A DNA stretch of 64,000 nucleotides from Paenibacillus ginsengihumi DSM 21568. Its GTDB lineage: Bacteria; Bacillota; Bacilli; Paenibacillales; NBRC-103111. Shown in pieces: positions 33,465 to 40,757 of this stretch. The position numbers and the translations under genes are program-made. Numbering within the stretch: the first letter of the stretch is position 1; each line of letters starts with the position of its first letter. Location: assembly GCF_000380965.1 (NCBI RefSeq), contig NZ_KB905549.1:10254-74253 (forward strand). The letters run 5' to 3'. The notes beneath the pieces are model-generated. The model worked only from the letters and a program-made list of their open reading frames with translations, had not been told where the DNA came from and ran no database searches.

Positions 33465-35084
33465 TCAAACTTCCTGTAATTGGTCAGTCGTTATTTTCAT
33501 TCTATATGTAGTTCTTATGACTACTTCTCCCTCCCTCGATACAGTAATTCTCTCCACCAACTTCCTCAAGATAAGATGCAATTCGTCAAAATCCTCATCG
33601 TCGTCATAATTCAATTCAAGCAGATCGTCCAATGCCTCCCTGACTTCCTGATACAGGCGAAAAATGTTTTCTCTTTTCTGCTGGTTCTCCCGTTTCTCTA
33701 CAAGTCGCTGCTCCAATTGCCGAATTTCCTTTTCGAACTGCTGTTTTTCATATTCCATTTGCTCCTGATCAATCCGGCCATCCACTAAGTCTTTGCGAAG
33801 GGAGAAGATCGCTTCCCGGTAGCGCTTTATTTTTGCGTTTAATTCAGCGATTTCCTTTTCATGGTCATGACGGTCGCTTTGTATCAACCCTTGATGCTTC
33901 TCAAACAATTCATCAACCGAAGTAATGGCGGATAACTGTTCGGAAAGGTCTGCCAACAACGTATCCCTAAATTCTTCATAGGGCAGCCAGTAATCGTTTT
34001 GACAGCCGGCATCTCCTTGCCTTCTTCGTCTTGAACAGATCAGATAACGATACTCCTTACCATTCGATCGAGAACGGGAAGATTTTGACTTCATGCTTAC
34101 CATTGATGCGCCGCAGTGCTCGCAGAATATCAGCCCTGCAAATATATTTTTGCGGTTGCGAATTCCGCCGCGCCTGCCGCCGCCTCGTTTCAATCGGATT
34201 TCTTGTGCTGCACGAAATACTTCGGGCTCAATAATGGCTTCATGTGTCTGACCAATTGCGGAACGTTCCCAGTCTGTCTTGTTGCGCTGAACAAGCTTTT
34301 TTCTCCGGTCGTGCAAATCAGTCAAACTGTGAACTTTGATCGTTTCGTACTTGCTGAAAACATTGACGCCGGTATACGCTTCATTTTGCAAGATGCGCTG
34401 AATTGTGGTAATGCCCCACACACCGCCCTTGGGCGATGGAATGAATCGTTCGTTTAGCACTTTAACAATGGCTTTTTCTCCAAGCTTGTGAGCTGTATAC
34501 AATTCAAATATTTCTCGGACAATTTTGCTTTCATTTTCATCAGGAACAAGCGTTTTTCTCCCGTTGATAACAGCTTTCTTATACCCATACGGGGGGATGC
34601 TCCCGGTAAAATTCCCTTTCATGGCTGACTGCCTAATGCCGCGGCGCGAGCTTAAACTAATCATTTCACTTTGCTTCTGATTGACCGCCGAAAAAATCTG
34701 AAATTTGAATTCATCCTGGTCAATGCCGGAGTCATAGTTCTCATCTATAGAAATAAGCCGGATTTTCAACGAATCTACCAGCATTCTTTTTAATGCCATT
34801 GAGTCGACCAAATCGCGGGAAAATCTGGATAAAGAGGCGAATATGACCGCTTGAAATCGTCCCGCTTGCGCATCTTCCAACAGTTTTTGAATCGCCGGAC
34901 GCTCAATGATACTGGTGCCGCTGTCGCGGTCCTCATAAACCCAATCGTCCAGAACTTCCAGTCCCATTAACCGTGCTTTTTCCCTGCATATCCCCTCTTG
35001 ATGTTCCGGACTGTCTTTCTGACTTTCTTTTGTCGTACTGACCCGCACATAAATAGCAGCGACTGGTTTATACTTCTGTGACAA
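33465..35084 (-). CDS. large serine recombinase (SprA/SpoIVCA type)
   Basis: A 539-aa site-specific recombinase. The resolvase domain has catalytic S16 in YVRVSTTKES and the conserved FASLSRFSRDLVDS. The Recombinase domain (PPYGYKKAVINGRKTLVPDENE...GITTIQRILQNEAYTG) is followed by a zinc ribbon (CEHCGASM...CSRRRRQGDAGC) and a long coiled coil (about 405-470), as in large serine integrases. Length is close to SP-beta SprA (about 545 aa). TTG 35084 is chosen because GGGGGAGG lies 8 nt upstream; TTG 35102 would place the start before that site. All catalytic parts look intact, unlike other element genes. It should act on the att sites at 32540 and 36971. Confidence 0.94.
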   Translation of the reverse strand: MSQKYKPVAAIYVRVSTTKESQKDSPEHQEGICREKARLMGLEVLDDWVYEDRDSGTSIIERPAIQKLLEDAQAGRFQAVIFASLSRFSRDLVDSMALKRMLVDSLKIRLISIDENYDSGIDQDEFKFQIFSAVNQKQSEMISLSSRRGIRQSAMKGNFTGSIPPYGYKKAVINGRKTLVPDENESKIVREIFELYTAHKLGEKAIVKVLNERFIPSPKGGVWGITTIQRILQNEAYTGVNVFSKYETIKVHSLTDLHDRRKKLVQRNKTDWERSAIGQTHEAIIEPEVFRAAQEIRLKRGGGRRGGIRNRKNIFAGLIFCEHCGASMVSMKSKSSRSRSNGKEYRYLICSRRRRQGDAGCQNDYWLPYEEFRDTLLADLSEQLSAITSVDELFEKHQGLIQSDRHDHEKEIAELNAKIKRYREAIFSLRKDLVDGRIDQEQMEYEKQQFEKEIRQLEQRLVEKRENQQKRENIFRLYQEVREALDDLLELNYDDDEDFDELHLILRKLVERITVSREGEVVIRTTYRMKITTDQLQEV

Positions 35085-35112
35085 CTTTTTCGCCTCCCCC
35101 AATGATGCAGAT

Positions 35113-35147
35113 GAAAAGAGCCGTTTGACTGTTCATCAAACGACCCT
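35113..35147 (-). terminator. hairpin between excision-factor and recombinase genes
   Basis: A 12-bp stem with two G-T wobbles (AGAGCCGTTTGA, 7-nt loop, TCAAACGACCCT) is followed on the minus strand by TTTT. It separates the 55-aa gene from the recombinase gene, so the two may be expressed in different amounts or at different times. Confidence 0.7.
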
Positions 35148-35154
35148 TGTTCGG

Positions 35155-35322
35155 CTATGATACGACTTGTACGAGTTTGGGCATTTTTTTTGCCCGTAGA
35201 TGGATTGCGTTAGGATAACCGTTTTTCATCACCGTATCTCTGGCCATATCATTCACGATCTCGTAAAGGTCGCCCGAACCGTATTGATATTGAATTTGAA
35301 ACGGAATCCGCCGATTTCGCAT
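35155..35322 (-). CDS. 55-aa candidate recombination directionality factor
   Basis: A small basic protein that begins MRNRRIPFQIQYQYGSGD and continues with a helix (LYEIVNDMARDTVMKNG) and a Lys-rich end (RAKKMPKLVQVVS). A strong GGGAGGGGAACCC site precedes ATG 35322. It is intact and sits just upstream of, and on the same strand as, the serine recombinase, separated by a hairpin. In B. subtilis SP-beta, the directionality factor SprB is a protein of about this size that is required with SprA for excision from spsM. Size, charge and position support the same role here; I cannot show sequence homology. Confidence 0.65.
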   Translation of the reverse strand: MRNRRIPFQIQYQYGSGDLYEIVNDMARDTVMKNGYPNAIHLRAKKMPKLVQVVS

Positions 35323-35601
35323 GGGTTCCCCTCCCGAATGACTTTTTAGATTATATTCCTGTCATAGCTTGGCATATGAGATGGGCGGGTTTGACAGTGA
35401 AAATTGCCTTAGGCGAAATTTGCCTAGCATCGTAACATAACACTTTTCCTTTGAAATTTTTAAGGTGCGCGTTAAAAAATTGTTGATTGTCTCATTCGTG
35501 ATCCCTCTTCTCCGAAAACGGCAAGTTCCATCCAAGTCGCAAATCCATTCCTGCCGAGCCGCGAACCATAAATTTCAAACAAGCGAGCCGTTACACACTC
35601 A

Positions 35602-35943
35602 ATGTTTCAAGTGGGATCAAAAATTCGGGAATACCGAAAAATGAAGGGACTTTCACAGGAACAGCTTGGAGAAATATGCGGATTTCGTTTTTCATACATC
35701 GGAGGCGTTGAACGCGGGGAACGAAACATTTCCCTTGAGAATATTGAAAAGATTGCCCAAGCTTTGGGTATTGAAACCAAATAATTATTCGAGTTCGACG
35801 AGTCGCTGCAAATGTCGGAATTGAACGAAAGCAAAACCTTACTTAATGAGATTCATACTCTCCTACAAGGAAGGGACTTGAAAGAAATCCGGATGGCTAA
35901 GAACATTCTGGTTGAAATTTTCAATTGTTTCCCCCGCAAATAA
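35602..35943 (+). pseudogene. XRE-family regulator with an in-frame stop
   Basis: Codons 1-60 are a complete HTH_3 domain (VGSKIREYRKMKGLSQEQLGE, YIGGVERGERNISLENIEKIAQALGIETK). A TAA at 35782 interrupts the frame, which then continues without shift for another 52 codons (LFEFDESLQMSELNESKTLL... FNCFPRK) to TAA 35941. In intact relatives the helical tail directly follows the HTH, so a single nonsense change (for example CAA or GAA to TAA) is likely. The 60-aa HTH piece might still bind DNA. No strong ribosome binding site is seen. Confidence 0.8.
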
Positions 35944-35968
35944 AAAACAGGCTTGCCTGAAGCCTGTT
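35942..35968 (-). terminator. terminator of the minus-strand element genes
   Basis: The perfect 9-bp stem AACAGGCTT/AAGCCTGTT (35946-35954 / 35960-35968) ends on the minus strand in a T-run (35942-35947). It closes the transcript from the protease genes and the small broken gene. Confidence 0.9.
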
Positions 35969-35976
35969 CATCCCAC

Positions 35977-36138
35977 CTATTCGACGAATCCAAGATCGTT
36001 ACGAACTTCCTCCTCCAATTGCCGCAGCTTTTGCTTCTTTTTGACAAGCTCCTCAAACTATTGCTTGTCTTTCATGATCAGAGCCAGCTCGATCAAAGCG
36101 TCATAATCCCCGGAGGCAACAAAACGACCTTGTTTCAT
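35977..36138 (-). pseudogene. small helical protein gene with in-frame amber stop
   Basis: The minus strand from ATG 36138 reads MKQGRFVASGDYDALIELAL then IMKDKQ, a TAG at 36058-36060, and then stays open as FEELVKKKQKLRQLEEEVRN and DLGFVE to a stop at 35977. The second part is a Lys/Glu coiled-coil. CAG to TAG would explain the stop. A weak AGGGAAAG precedes the ATG. It is the third damaged gene in the element. Confidence 0.65.
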
Positions 36139-36166
36139 CTTGCTTTCCCTACTCCCACCGAAAAGA

Positions 36167-36553
36167 TTATGACCGGATGACATATAATTCCTGCTTCCGC
36201 ATATTGATGATCATTCCGACTGAAAGCAAAAAGTCTGTTCCAAGAATGCCGTTCATGCTCATCCCGTAATCCATTGCACCGATCTGTATCGTAAAATGCC
36301 TGGCAGCAGCAGCATCCACCTGCAAGCAATCAATGATTTTTTCATAAACAAATTCCGCTCCGCCAATACCGTACATCGTACGGATCACATCCGTGGACTC
36401 AGGCTCCAGTCCCAAGTCAAGCGCGACCTCAGCGGAAAGTAGTGTCGCCGCAGAACCGGTATCGATCAGCACGTTGGAAACCCGTTTCTCAATGCCTCGA
36501 TGAGTGAAAATAACCTCTACAAAAGGCAGACCATATTTTACTTCGAACTTCAT
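36167..36553 (-). CDS. retropepsin-like aspartic protease
   Basis: A 128-aa single-domain clan AA protease. The catalytic motif is VLIDTGSAATLLS (D31-T-G-S) and the flap/second-half motif is MNGILGTDFLLSVGMIIN. One domain of this size must dimerise to form the active site. There is no signal or membrane segment, so it is cytoplasmic. ATG 36553 overlaps the stop of the upstream gene (ATGA), replacing the longer frame from 36577. It is an intact gene in the element; substrate unknown. Confidence 0.85.
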   Translation of the reverse strand: MKFEVKYGLPFVEVIFTHRGIEKRVSNVLIDTGSAATLLSAEVALDLGLEPESTDVIRTMYGIGGAEFVYEKIIDCLQVDAAAARHFTIQIGAMDYGMSMNGILGTDFLLSVGMIINMRKQELYVIRS

Positions 36554-36813
36554 GGGGCCGCACGTACTCCTGTCCACGTTGTCACTTCAACATCCAATTG
36601 ATCGCGGGAAGTATTAACGACGTAAAGTTCGCGTTCCTTGTTCTCCCTATGCAACTTCAAATACTTTTTCATTGCTTCTTTGCTGTCGTCTCCAAACGTA
36701 TCTACTACGGACATTTGCTCAATGACCCGTTTATGATCTTTTGTTGAAGCTTCAATCGCTTCAACCAGCACCCACTGGGACGGATAATGGCTTCTGACTT
36801 GGGACCATTTCAT
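36550..36813 (-). CDS. conserved small protein paired with the retropepsin-like protease
   Basis: An 87-aa acidic protein: MKWSQVRSHYPSQWVLVEAI at the start, DTFGDDSKEAMKKYLKLHRE in the middle, and RELYVVNTSRDQLDVEV near the end. The frame is open from 36882, but ATG 36813 has GGAGGGAA 9 nt upstream. It is translationally coupled to the protease. In my recollection such small proteins commonly precede retropepsin-like genes in Bacillota, suggesting a substrate, inhibitor or cofactor; this is not proven. A TATAAT -10-like box lies upstream (about 36853-36858). Confidence 0.75.
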   Translation of the reverse strand: MKWSQVRSHYPSQWVLVEAIEASTKDHKRVIEQMSVVDTFGDDSKEAMKKYLKLHRENKERELYVVNTSRDQLDVEVTTWTGVRAAP

Positions 36814-36959
36814 GAGAGATTCCCTCCGTTCGTTAAAACCGATTACTCTTATTATAACAAAATCCTGACAGGTTAGTACCACGATCTGTACAGGGTTGCC
36901 AAATTAAGTACGTCAATTGCGGATAAATCGCAGGTGCATCAGCCCTTTTGACGTCATGC

Positions 36960-36981
36960 ATTTCAAAACACATGACGTTCG
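36960..36981 (+). other. right attachment site (attR)
   Basis: The element arm ATTTCAAAACACATGACG (36960-36977) overlaps the core CATGACGTTCG (36971-36981), beyond which gerE 5' coding sequence begins. Joined with the left arm it makes a 38-bp perfect palindrome centred on TT (36978-36979), as expected for a serine-integrase attP. Confidence 0.9.
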
Positions 36982-37123
36982 AGATATGGTTACGCACCGT
37001 TTTTTCGCTGATAAACAACTGCTGCGCGATGTCTTTCGTAGTTTTGTCTTGGACCAAAAGCTCGAATACCTCGCGTTCGCGATTGGTCAGCAAAAATTTG
37101 CTTTTATGTTCGCTGCCCTTCAA
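36971..37123 (-). pseudogene. gerE: gerE, 5' part (interrupted)
   Basis: TTG 37123 (AAGGAGGGGTGACAC upstream) starts MKGSEHKSKFLLTNREREVF then ELLVQDKTTKDIAQQLFISE and KTVRNHISNVM, the first 51 residues of a GerE protein, with most of the LuxR-type HTH. Beyond the core at 36971 the frame runs 45 codons into the element and ends at 36833, giving a chimeric 96-aa product that lacks the end of the recognition region. GerE is the last mother-cell regulator in sporulation, acting with SigmaK on coat and crust genes. Excision of the element would restore the 74-aa protein. Confidence 0.94.
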
Positions 37124-37184
37124 AGTGTCACCCCTCCTTGCCCGGGTTTAGTTTCATTACAAGGTTTAGGGATACAGTCAAATT

Positions 37185-37212
37185 CAGTTTATGAAAGGGC
37201 TCAAGCAATGGT
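37185..37212 (-). promoter_or_regulatory. SigmaK-like promoter of gerE
   Basis: On the minus strand an AC (37212-37211) is followed after 17 nt by CATAAACTG (37193-37185). This fits the SigmaK pattern AC-N16/17-CATAnnnTA except for the last base. It is about 60 bp upstream of the gerE start. In B. subtilis gerE is transcribed by SigmaK. Confidence 0.6.
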
Positions 37213-37295
37213 GCGGTACGTATAGGCCTTATTCAAAAAATGGGCTGCTCTCCCCGGCGGTATCGACAGCTTCGCCCTTCTTCTCTGTAAACGTA

Positions 37296-37336
37296 CAAAA
37301 AATGCCGCCGGAACAATCGTTCGTTCCCGCGGCATA
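37296..37336 (-). terminator. mscL terminator
   Basis: A hairpin (ATGCCGCCGGAAC pairing with GTTCCCGCGGCAT) is followed on the minus strand by TTTTTT. It starts 9 bp after the mscL stop codon. Confidence 0.9.
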
Positions 37337-37344
37337 CATTGCGT

Positions 37345-37824
37345 TCAGACACCGGCTTGGGCAGCGGCGTCAGGCTGTTCGGCTGTGCAGTACTTGCAGC
37401 GCTTCGCCTTCTCCGGAATCTCGGACAAGCATTCGGCACATTCCTTAAGACCGGCCTTCGGATCAGGCTGCTCCTCCTTCTTCTCTCTGCGCAGCCGGTT
37501 CATCTGTTTCACGGCGATAAAAATGACGAAGGAGACGATAAAAAAGTCCAGCAGCGTGCTGATGAACAGGCCATAATTCAGCGTCGGAGCGCTGGCTTGT
37601 TTGGCCTGTTCCAACGTATCGTAGTGCTGGCCGTTGAGGCTGATGAACAAATCCTGGAAGTCCACCTGCCCCAGCAGCAATCCGATCGGCGGCATCACCA
37701 CATCGTTGACGATGGAAGTCACGACTTTGCCGAAGGCTCCGCCGATGATGACCCCTACGGCAAGATCAATCATGTTGCCTTTTATTGCAAATTCCTTAAA
37801 TTCTTTCCAAACGTTCGAAGCCAT
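37345..37824 (-). CDS. mscL: large-conductance mechanosensitive channel with C-terminal zinc ribbon
   Basis: A 159-aa channel protein that opens under membrane tension to release solutes during hypo-osmotic shock. The signature [27 protein letters not shown] (residues 9-35) forms the pore helix, and the second membrane helix is at about 84-106. The C-terminal bundle is replaced or extended by a CxxC-N10-CxxC zinc ribbon (C129, C132, C143, C146), which ordinary MscL proteins of about 130 aa often lack. It is a single gene with its own terminator. Confidence 0.95.
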   Translation of the reverse strand: MASNVWKEFKEFAIKGNMIDLAVGVIIGGAFGKVVTSIVNDVVMPPIGLLLGQVDFQDLFISLNGQHYDTLEQAKQASAPTLNYGLFISTLLDFFIVSFVIFIAVKQMNRLRREKKEEQPDPKAGLKECAECLSEIPEKAKRCKYCTAEQPDAAAQAGV

Positions 37825-37925
37825 CGATATGAGACCTACCTTCGTTTTTTACAACCATGCTATCACGAAGGAAGGGGCTGAACAAGCCCCTAAAGACTTA
37901 GGTCTGGCCGATGCCCGAGCTCGCC

Positions 37926-39137
37926 CTATAACCTGCGGAGCTCCCGCAGCACAAGCGCTCGCCGCTCCTCGATATAACGGCGAATAAATTGCGGCTCGGC
38001 GTCGAATTCCCGAACGGACCATTTGCGGGAAGAGTCGAAATAAATATGCGGGCGTATTTGCAGATAAAGCCGGTCGATGACGGGACCGAGCTCCTGCAAG
38101 GTGAACTGCTTGCGCAAAAACCGCCTGAGCAGCCGCTTGTAGCTGCGGCGCACCCGGCGATACGACAGCAGCTTGTCGGTCAGCTTATTGTAGCCTCGCA
38201 CGCTGACGAGATCGCTGCCGCACGCTCTGCCGTAGCAATTGCGGCCCCATGTTCCTTCATAATCCCAAGGGATGATCCGGTATTTGCGTTTCGCCGCATG
38301 CAAGTACAATGCGTAATTTTGCTCGAAGCCGTCGAAATTGCCAGTCAGCACTGCGCCGGCGAGCCAGCGCAAATAGTTGTCGATATCGACTTTTTGGCGC
38401 AAATAAGCTTCTGCGGCAGGATCGCCCCGGCGGTTCAGGCGGCGAATAAACATCGTCAGCCGCCTCCTGTCCCGATCGCTCCCTATGATTTGCGTGTAGC
38501 CCGCGTCCAAAGATGCTTTCTTGTTCTGCGTATCGGAATCCCGCAGCCCGAAATTGGCCAAGTTGTTGACCGCGTAAAAGAGAGCTCGGACGGGGATGCC
38601 CCGCCTGCGGAAAAAGGCCCGCTTCACTCCCTCGATCTCCAAGTAGACGCCCAGACTTCTGCCGTTCAGCGTCAGCAGACAATGGCGGGCCCGCGGCGCG
38701 GGAACGCCGATCGCCCGAAAAAAATGAAACGACAGCGCGTTTCGGAGCATGGACGGATCGTCGTATTCGGCGTTATAATGGTACGTTTTCCCTGCCCGAA
38801 TCACTTCGTAGGAACGCTTCGGATATTCGCGTGTATGGCCGCCGCGGTATCTCACCTTCGCCGCATATCGCCGGTTTCCGGCAATCACCGCGGCAGGCAC
38901 GTACCGCTCGCTCCATACGTCCTTCTCCAGCTGGCGCAGCGCCTCTCCGTCCATCCATAGCTGCCTCACAGGCAATTCCCCAGGAATTCGCAACACCGCC
39001 TTTCCGCACCAAAACAGCGTAGCCCGCCCGGCCGGCGGCCGAACGAACTGTGCTGTTATACCATATGCTTTAGCCTGGAAGGGCGCCACCCGACACCTTT
39101 CGCCTTGGCAGCGATCCAGAAGCGAGCCGCAGGTCAT
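37926..39137 (-). CDS. CotH-family spore coat kinase
   Basis: A 403-aa atypical kinase of the CotH family, which phosphorylates coat proteins such as CotB/CotG in Bacillus. Family motifs: RYRGGHTREYPKRSYEV near residue 95, NALSFHFFRAIGVPAPRARHCLL, LTGNFDGFEQNYALYLH and the Mg-binding IIPWDYEGTWGRNCYG. ATG 39137 has AGGAGG about 14 nt upstream; the first ~45 residues are poorly conserved, so the start is uncertain. A 7-bp stem-loop (37873-37891) without a U-run lies downstream. It supports a spore-surface role for this end of the window. Confidence 0.88.
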   Translation of the reverse strand: MTCGSLLDRCQGERCRVAPFQAKAYGITAQFVRPPAGRATLFWCGKAVLRIPGELPVRQLWMDGEALRQLEKDVWSERYVPAAVIAGNRRYAAKVRYRGGHTREYPKRSYEVIRAGKTYHYNAEYDDPSMLRNALSFHFFRAIGVPAPRARHCLLTLNGRSLGVYLEIEGVKRAFFRRRGIPVRALFYAVNNLANFGLRDSDTQNKKASLDAGYTQIIGSDRDRRRLTMFIRRLNRRGDPAAEAYLRQKVDIDNYLRWLAGAVLTGNFDGFEQNYALYLHAAKRKYRIIPWDYEGTWGRNCYGRACGSDLVSVRGYNKLTDKLLSYRRVRRSYKRLLRRFLRKQFTLQELGPVIDRLYLQIRPHIYFDSSRKWSVREFDAEPQFIRRYIEERRALVLRELRRL

Positions 39138-39255
39138 GGCATTCTATCGTGGCCTCCTTTGCAAAGCAGCAGCTGCAAACGATTGTTCCATGGCTTCCTT
39201 CACAGGCCGGCAACTGCAGCCTGCTTCCGTTCTCCCCATCTCCGAAAATGCATTA
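39117..39255 (+). repeat. dispersed repeat, family B, copy 1
   Basis: CCAGAAGCGAGCCGCAGG (39117-39134) and, after an insertion, a stretch 39189-39255 (CATGGCTTCCTTCACAGGCC... CTTCCGTTCTCCCCATCTCC) match 53265-53345 with scattered substitutions. The copy overlaps the putative CotH start. Confidence 0.55.
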
Positions 39256-39260
39256 TATTT

Positions 39261-39305
39261 AAAAAAGGGCTGGACAGTACGCGCAGGCGTCTGCCAACCC
39301 TTTTT
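39261..39305 (-). terminator. terminator of the YcnI-like gene
   Basis: AAAAAAGGGCTGG pairs with CCAACCCTTTTT with an imperfect inner stem. T-runs flank it on both strands. It lies 34 bp past the stop at 39340. Confidence 0.8.
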
Positions 39306-39339
39306 GCAGCGATATCCACTAACCTCCCGCTTACGCTAA

Positions 39340-39993
39340 TCAGCGCGATGCGCGTCCCCGCGCGAGCGAGATCACCAGCGACAGCGCGCCGAGCACCAGT
39401 GCGGCGATCGACAAATACAGAGGGGTCTGCGACCCGCCTGCCGGCGCCGCGGCAGCCGGCTTCCCTTCTCCTTCGCCAGCCGGAGCGGTCGTATGCCCAT
39501 GGCTGTCGGTTGCCGCGCCCGCCGGCTTCGGAGCAACCTTCGTCACGGAAGCCGGATAGTCCGAGCCGTCCGCGCCGACCCATTCCACGACGCTGCCGTC
39601 CGCGTACGTCTGGTAAGCTTTCCACGTGATAGCCGTCGCCGTATCCGCTACCTTGCCCTGCATATAGAACTCGACGAATTCCGTCGGACCGATGCCTTCG
39701 CCTTCCGCCGTCCATATGACTCCGGTTGCCTTACCGTCCGCATCTTTCACGATCTCGTAGGACCAGCCCGGTTTCGGCTCGAAGCGGGAGATGCTGACCG
39801 AGTCGGTCTGGAATTTCACCTCAACCTTGACCGTGGCGCTATCTTTGCTCTCCGACGGTACCCGCACCGTGAATTTCTCGTATGCTCCCTGCACGGCTTG
39901 CGCCGGCTGCACTGTGACATGCGCGCTGGCGGCAGACGCCCCGAGCAGCGACACGATCAGCGCCAGCGCGAACCCCCAATAATATTTTTTCAT
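39340..39993 (-). CDS. YcnI-like DUF1775 protein (putative copper-binding)
   Basis: A 217-aa exported, C-terminally anchored protein: signal peptide to ASAASA, mature N-terminus HVTVQP (the N-terminal His is the copper ligand in studied YcnI proteins), the DUF1775 beta-sandwich (about 25-150), a Gly/Ala/Pro linker and a C-terminal helix (PLYLSIAALVLGALSLVISLA) ending in RGRASR. ATG 39993 is chosen because GATGAGG is 7 nt upstream; longer frames start at 40005 and 40029. A two-component system lies upstream on the same strand. No copC/D gene follows. Confidence 0.9.
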   Translation of the reverse strand: MKKYYWGFALALIVSLLGASAASAHVTVQPAQAVQGAYEKFTVRVPSESKDSATVKVEVKFQTDSVSISRFEPKPGWSYEIVKDADGKATGVIWTAEGEGIGPTEFVEFYMQGKVADTATAITWKAYQTYADGSVVEWVGADGSDYPASVTKVAPKPAGAATDSHGHTTAPAGEGEGKPAAAAPAGGSQTPLYLSIAALVLGALSLVISLARGRASR

Positions 39994-40076
39994 GAGTGTC
40001 CTCATCCTTTCGGCGATCAGTATGACCAATATTTAAGGTACTTTAACCGCCGAAGCCGGTGAATGGCCCGATCGGG

Positions 40077-40757
40077 CTATTTTCCCGCCGATTTATGTCC
40101 AACCTGTGTCAAGCCGTGGCGCACCGCATAGGCGGTCAGCTGCACCCGGTTGTCGAGCGACAGCTTGGCCAATATGTTTTTCAAATGATTTTTGACGGTA
40201 TTCTCGGTGATGACCAAGGTCTCCGCGATTTGCCGGTTGCTCAGTCCTCCGGCGACAAGACCGACAATTTCGGATTCCCTGGGGGATAGTACTCCCGGAC
40301 CTGTCTCCGAAATCGCCGGCACCTCCGCGGAACGGAACGACTGAAACAACCGGTCGGCCATGCCCCGGGAAATTTCGCTGTTGTCGTCCAGCAGGCCGCG
40401 CAGATAGGCGATCCAATCGTCCGGGTCCATATTTTTCAGCAGGTAGCCCTGCGCGCCGTAACGAATCGCCGCGAACAAATCCGCCACGTCGTCAGAGACG
40501 GTCAGCATGACGACGCGGATATGCGGATGCTGCTGCTTGATGCGCTTCGTCGCCTCCAGGCCGTCCATGACCGGCATTTGAATATCCATCAGCACGAGGT
40601 CGGGCAGCAGCTCGTCGGCCCGCTCCACCGCTTCCTTGCCGTTAGCGGCCTCGCCGATCCATTCGAAGCCCGCTTCCCCCTCGAGCAATGTCCGCACCGC
40701 CCGCCGCGACAGCGGATGATCATCGGCTACCAGCACCCGAAAATTCACAGCTTCCAC
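40077..40757 (-). CDS. NarL/LuxR-type response regulator
   Basis: A 226-aa regulator: receiver with D11-D12 and phospho-acceptor D58 (DLVLMDIQMPVMDG), and the Thr/Lys pair (MLTVS, YLLKN). The C-terminal GerE-type HTH is LSPRESEIVGLVAGGLSNRQIAETLVITENTVKNHLKNI. It overlaps the kinase gene by 13 bp (start 40757, kinase stop 40745), so the pair is coupled. It resembles LiaR/YxjL-type regulators. Target unknown; ycnI-like is 84 bp downstream. Confidence 0.93.
   Translation of the reverse strand: MEAVNFRVLVADDHPLSRRAVRTLLEGEAGFEWIGEAANGKEAVERADELLPDLVLMDIQMPVMDGLEATKRIKQQHPHIRVVMLTVSDDVADLFAAIRYGAQGYLLKNMDPDDWIAYLRGLLDDNSEISRGMADRLFQSFRSAEVPAISETGPGVLSPRESEIVGLVAGGLSNRQIAETLVITENTVKNHLKNILAKLSLDNRVQLTAYAVRHGLTQVGHKSAGK

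Larger units (their letters stand above)
32540..36981. mobile_element. skin-like intervening element inside gerE (4,431 bp)
   Basis: The element is bounded by the direct repeat CATGACGTTCG (32540-32550 and 36971-36981), so the excised circle would be 4,431 bp. It is clearly more AT-rich than its surroundings, especially 32560-33440. Contents, left to right: a broken reverse transcriptase, a large serine recombinase, a 55-aa candidate excision factor, a broken XRE regulator, a broken small gene, a retropepsin-like protease and its partner. Known precedents in spore formers are the sigK skin element and the SP-beta prophage in spsM, both excised by serine recombinases in the mother cell. That this one behaves likewise is inferred. 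Confidence 0.92.
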
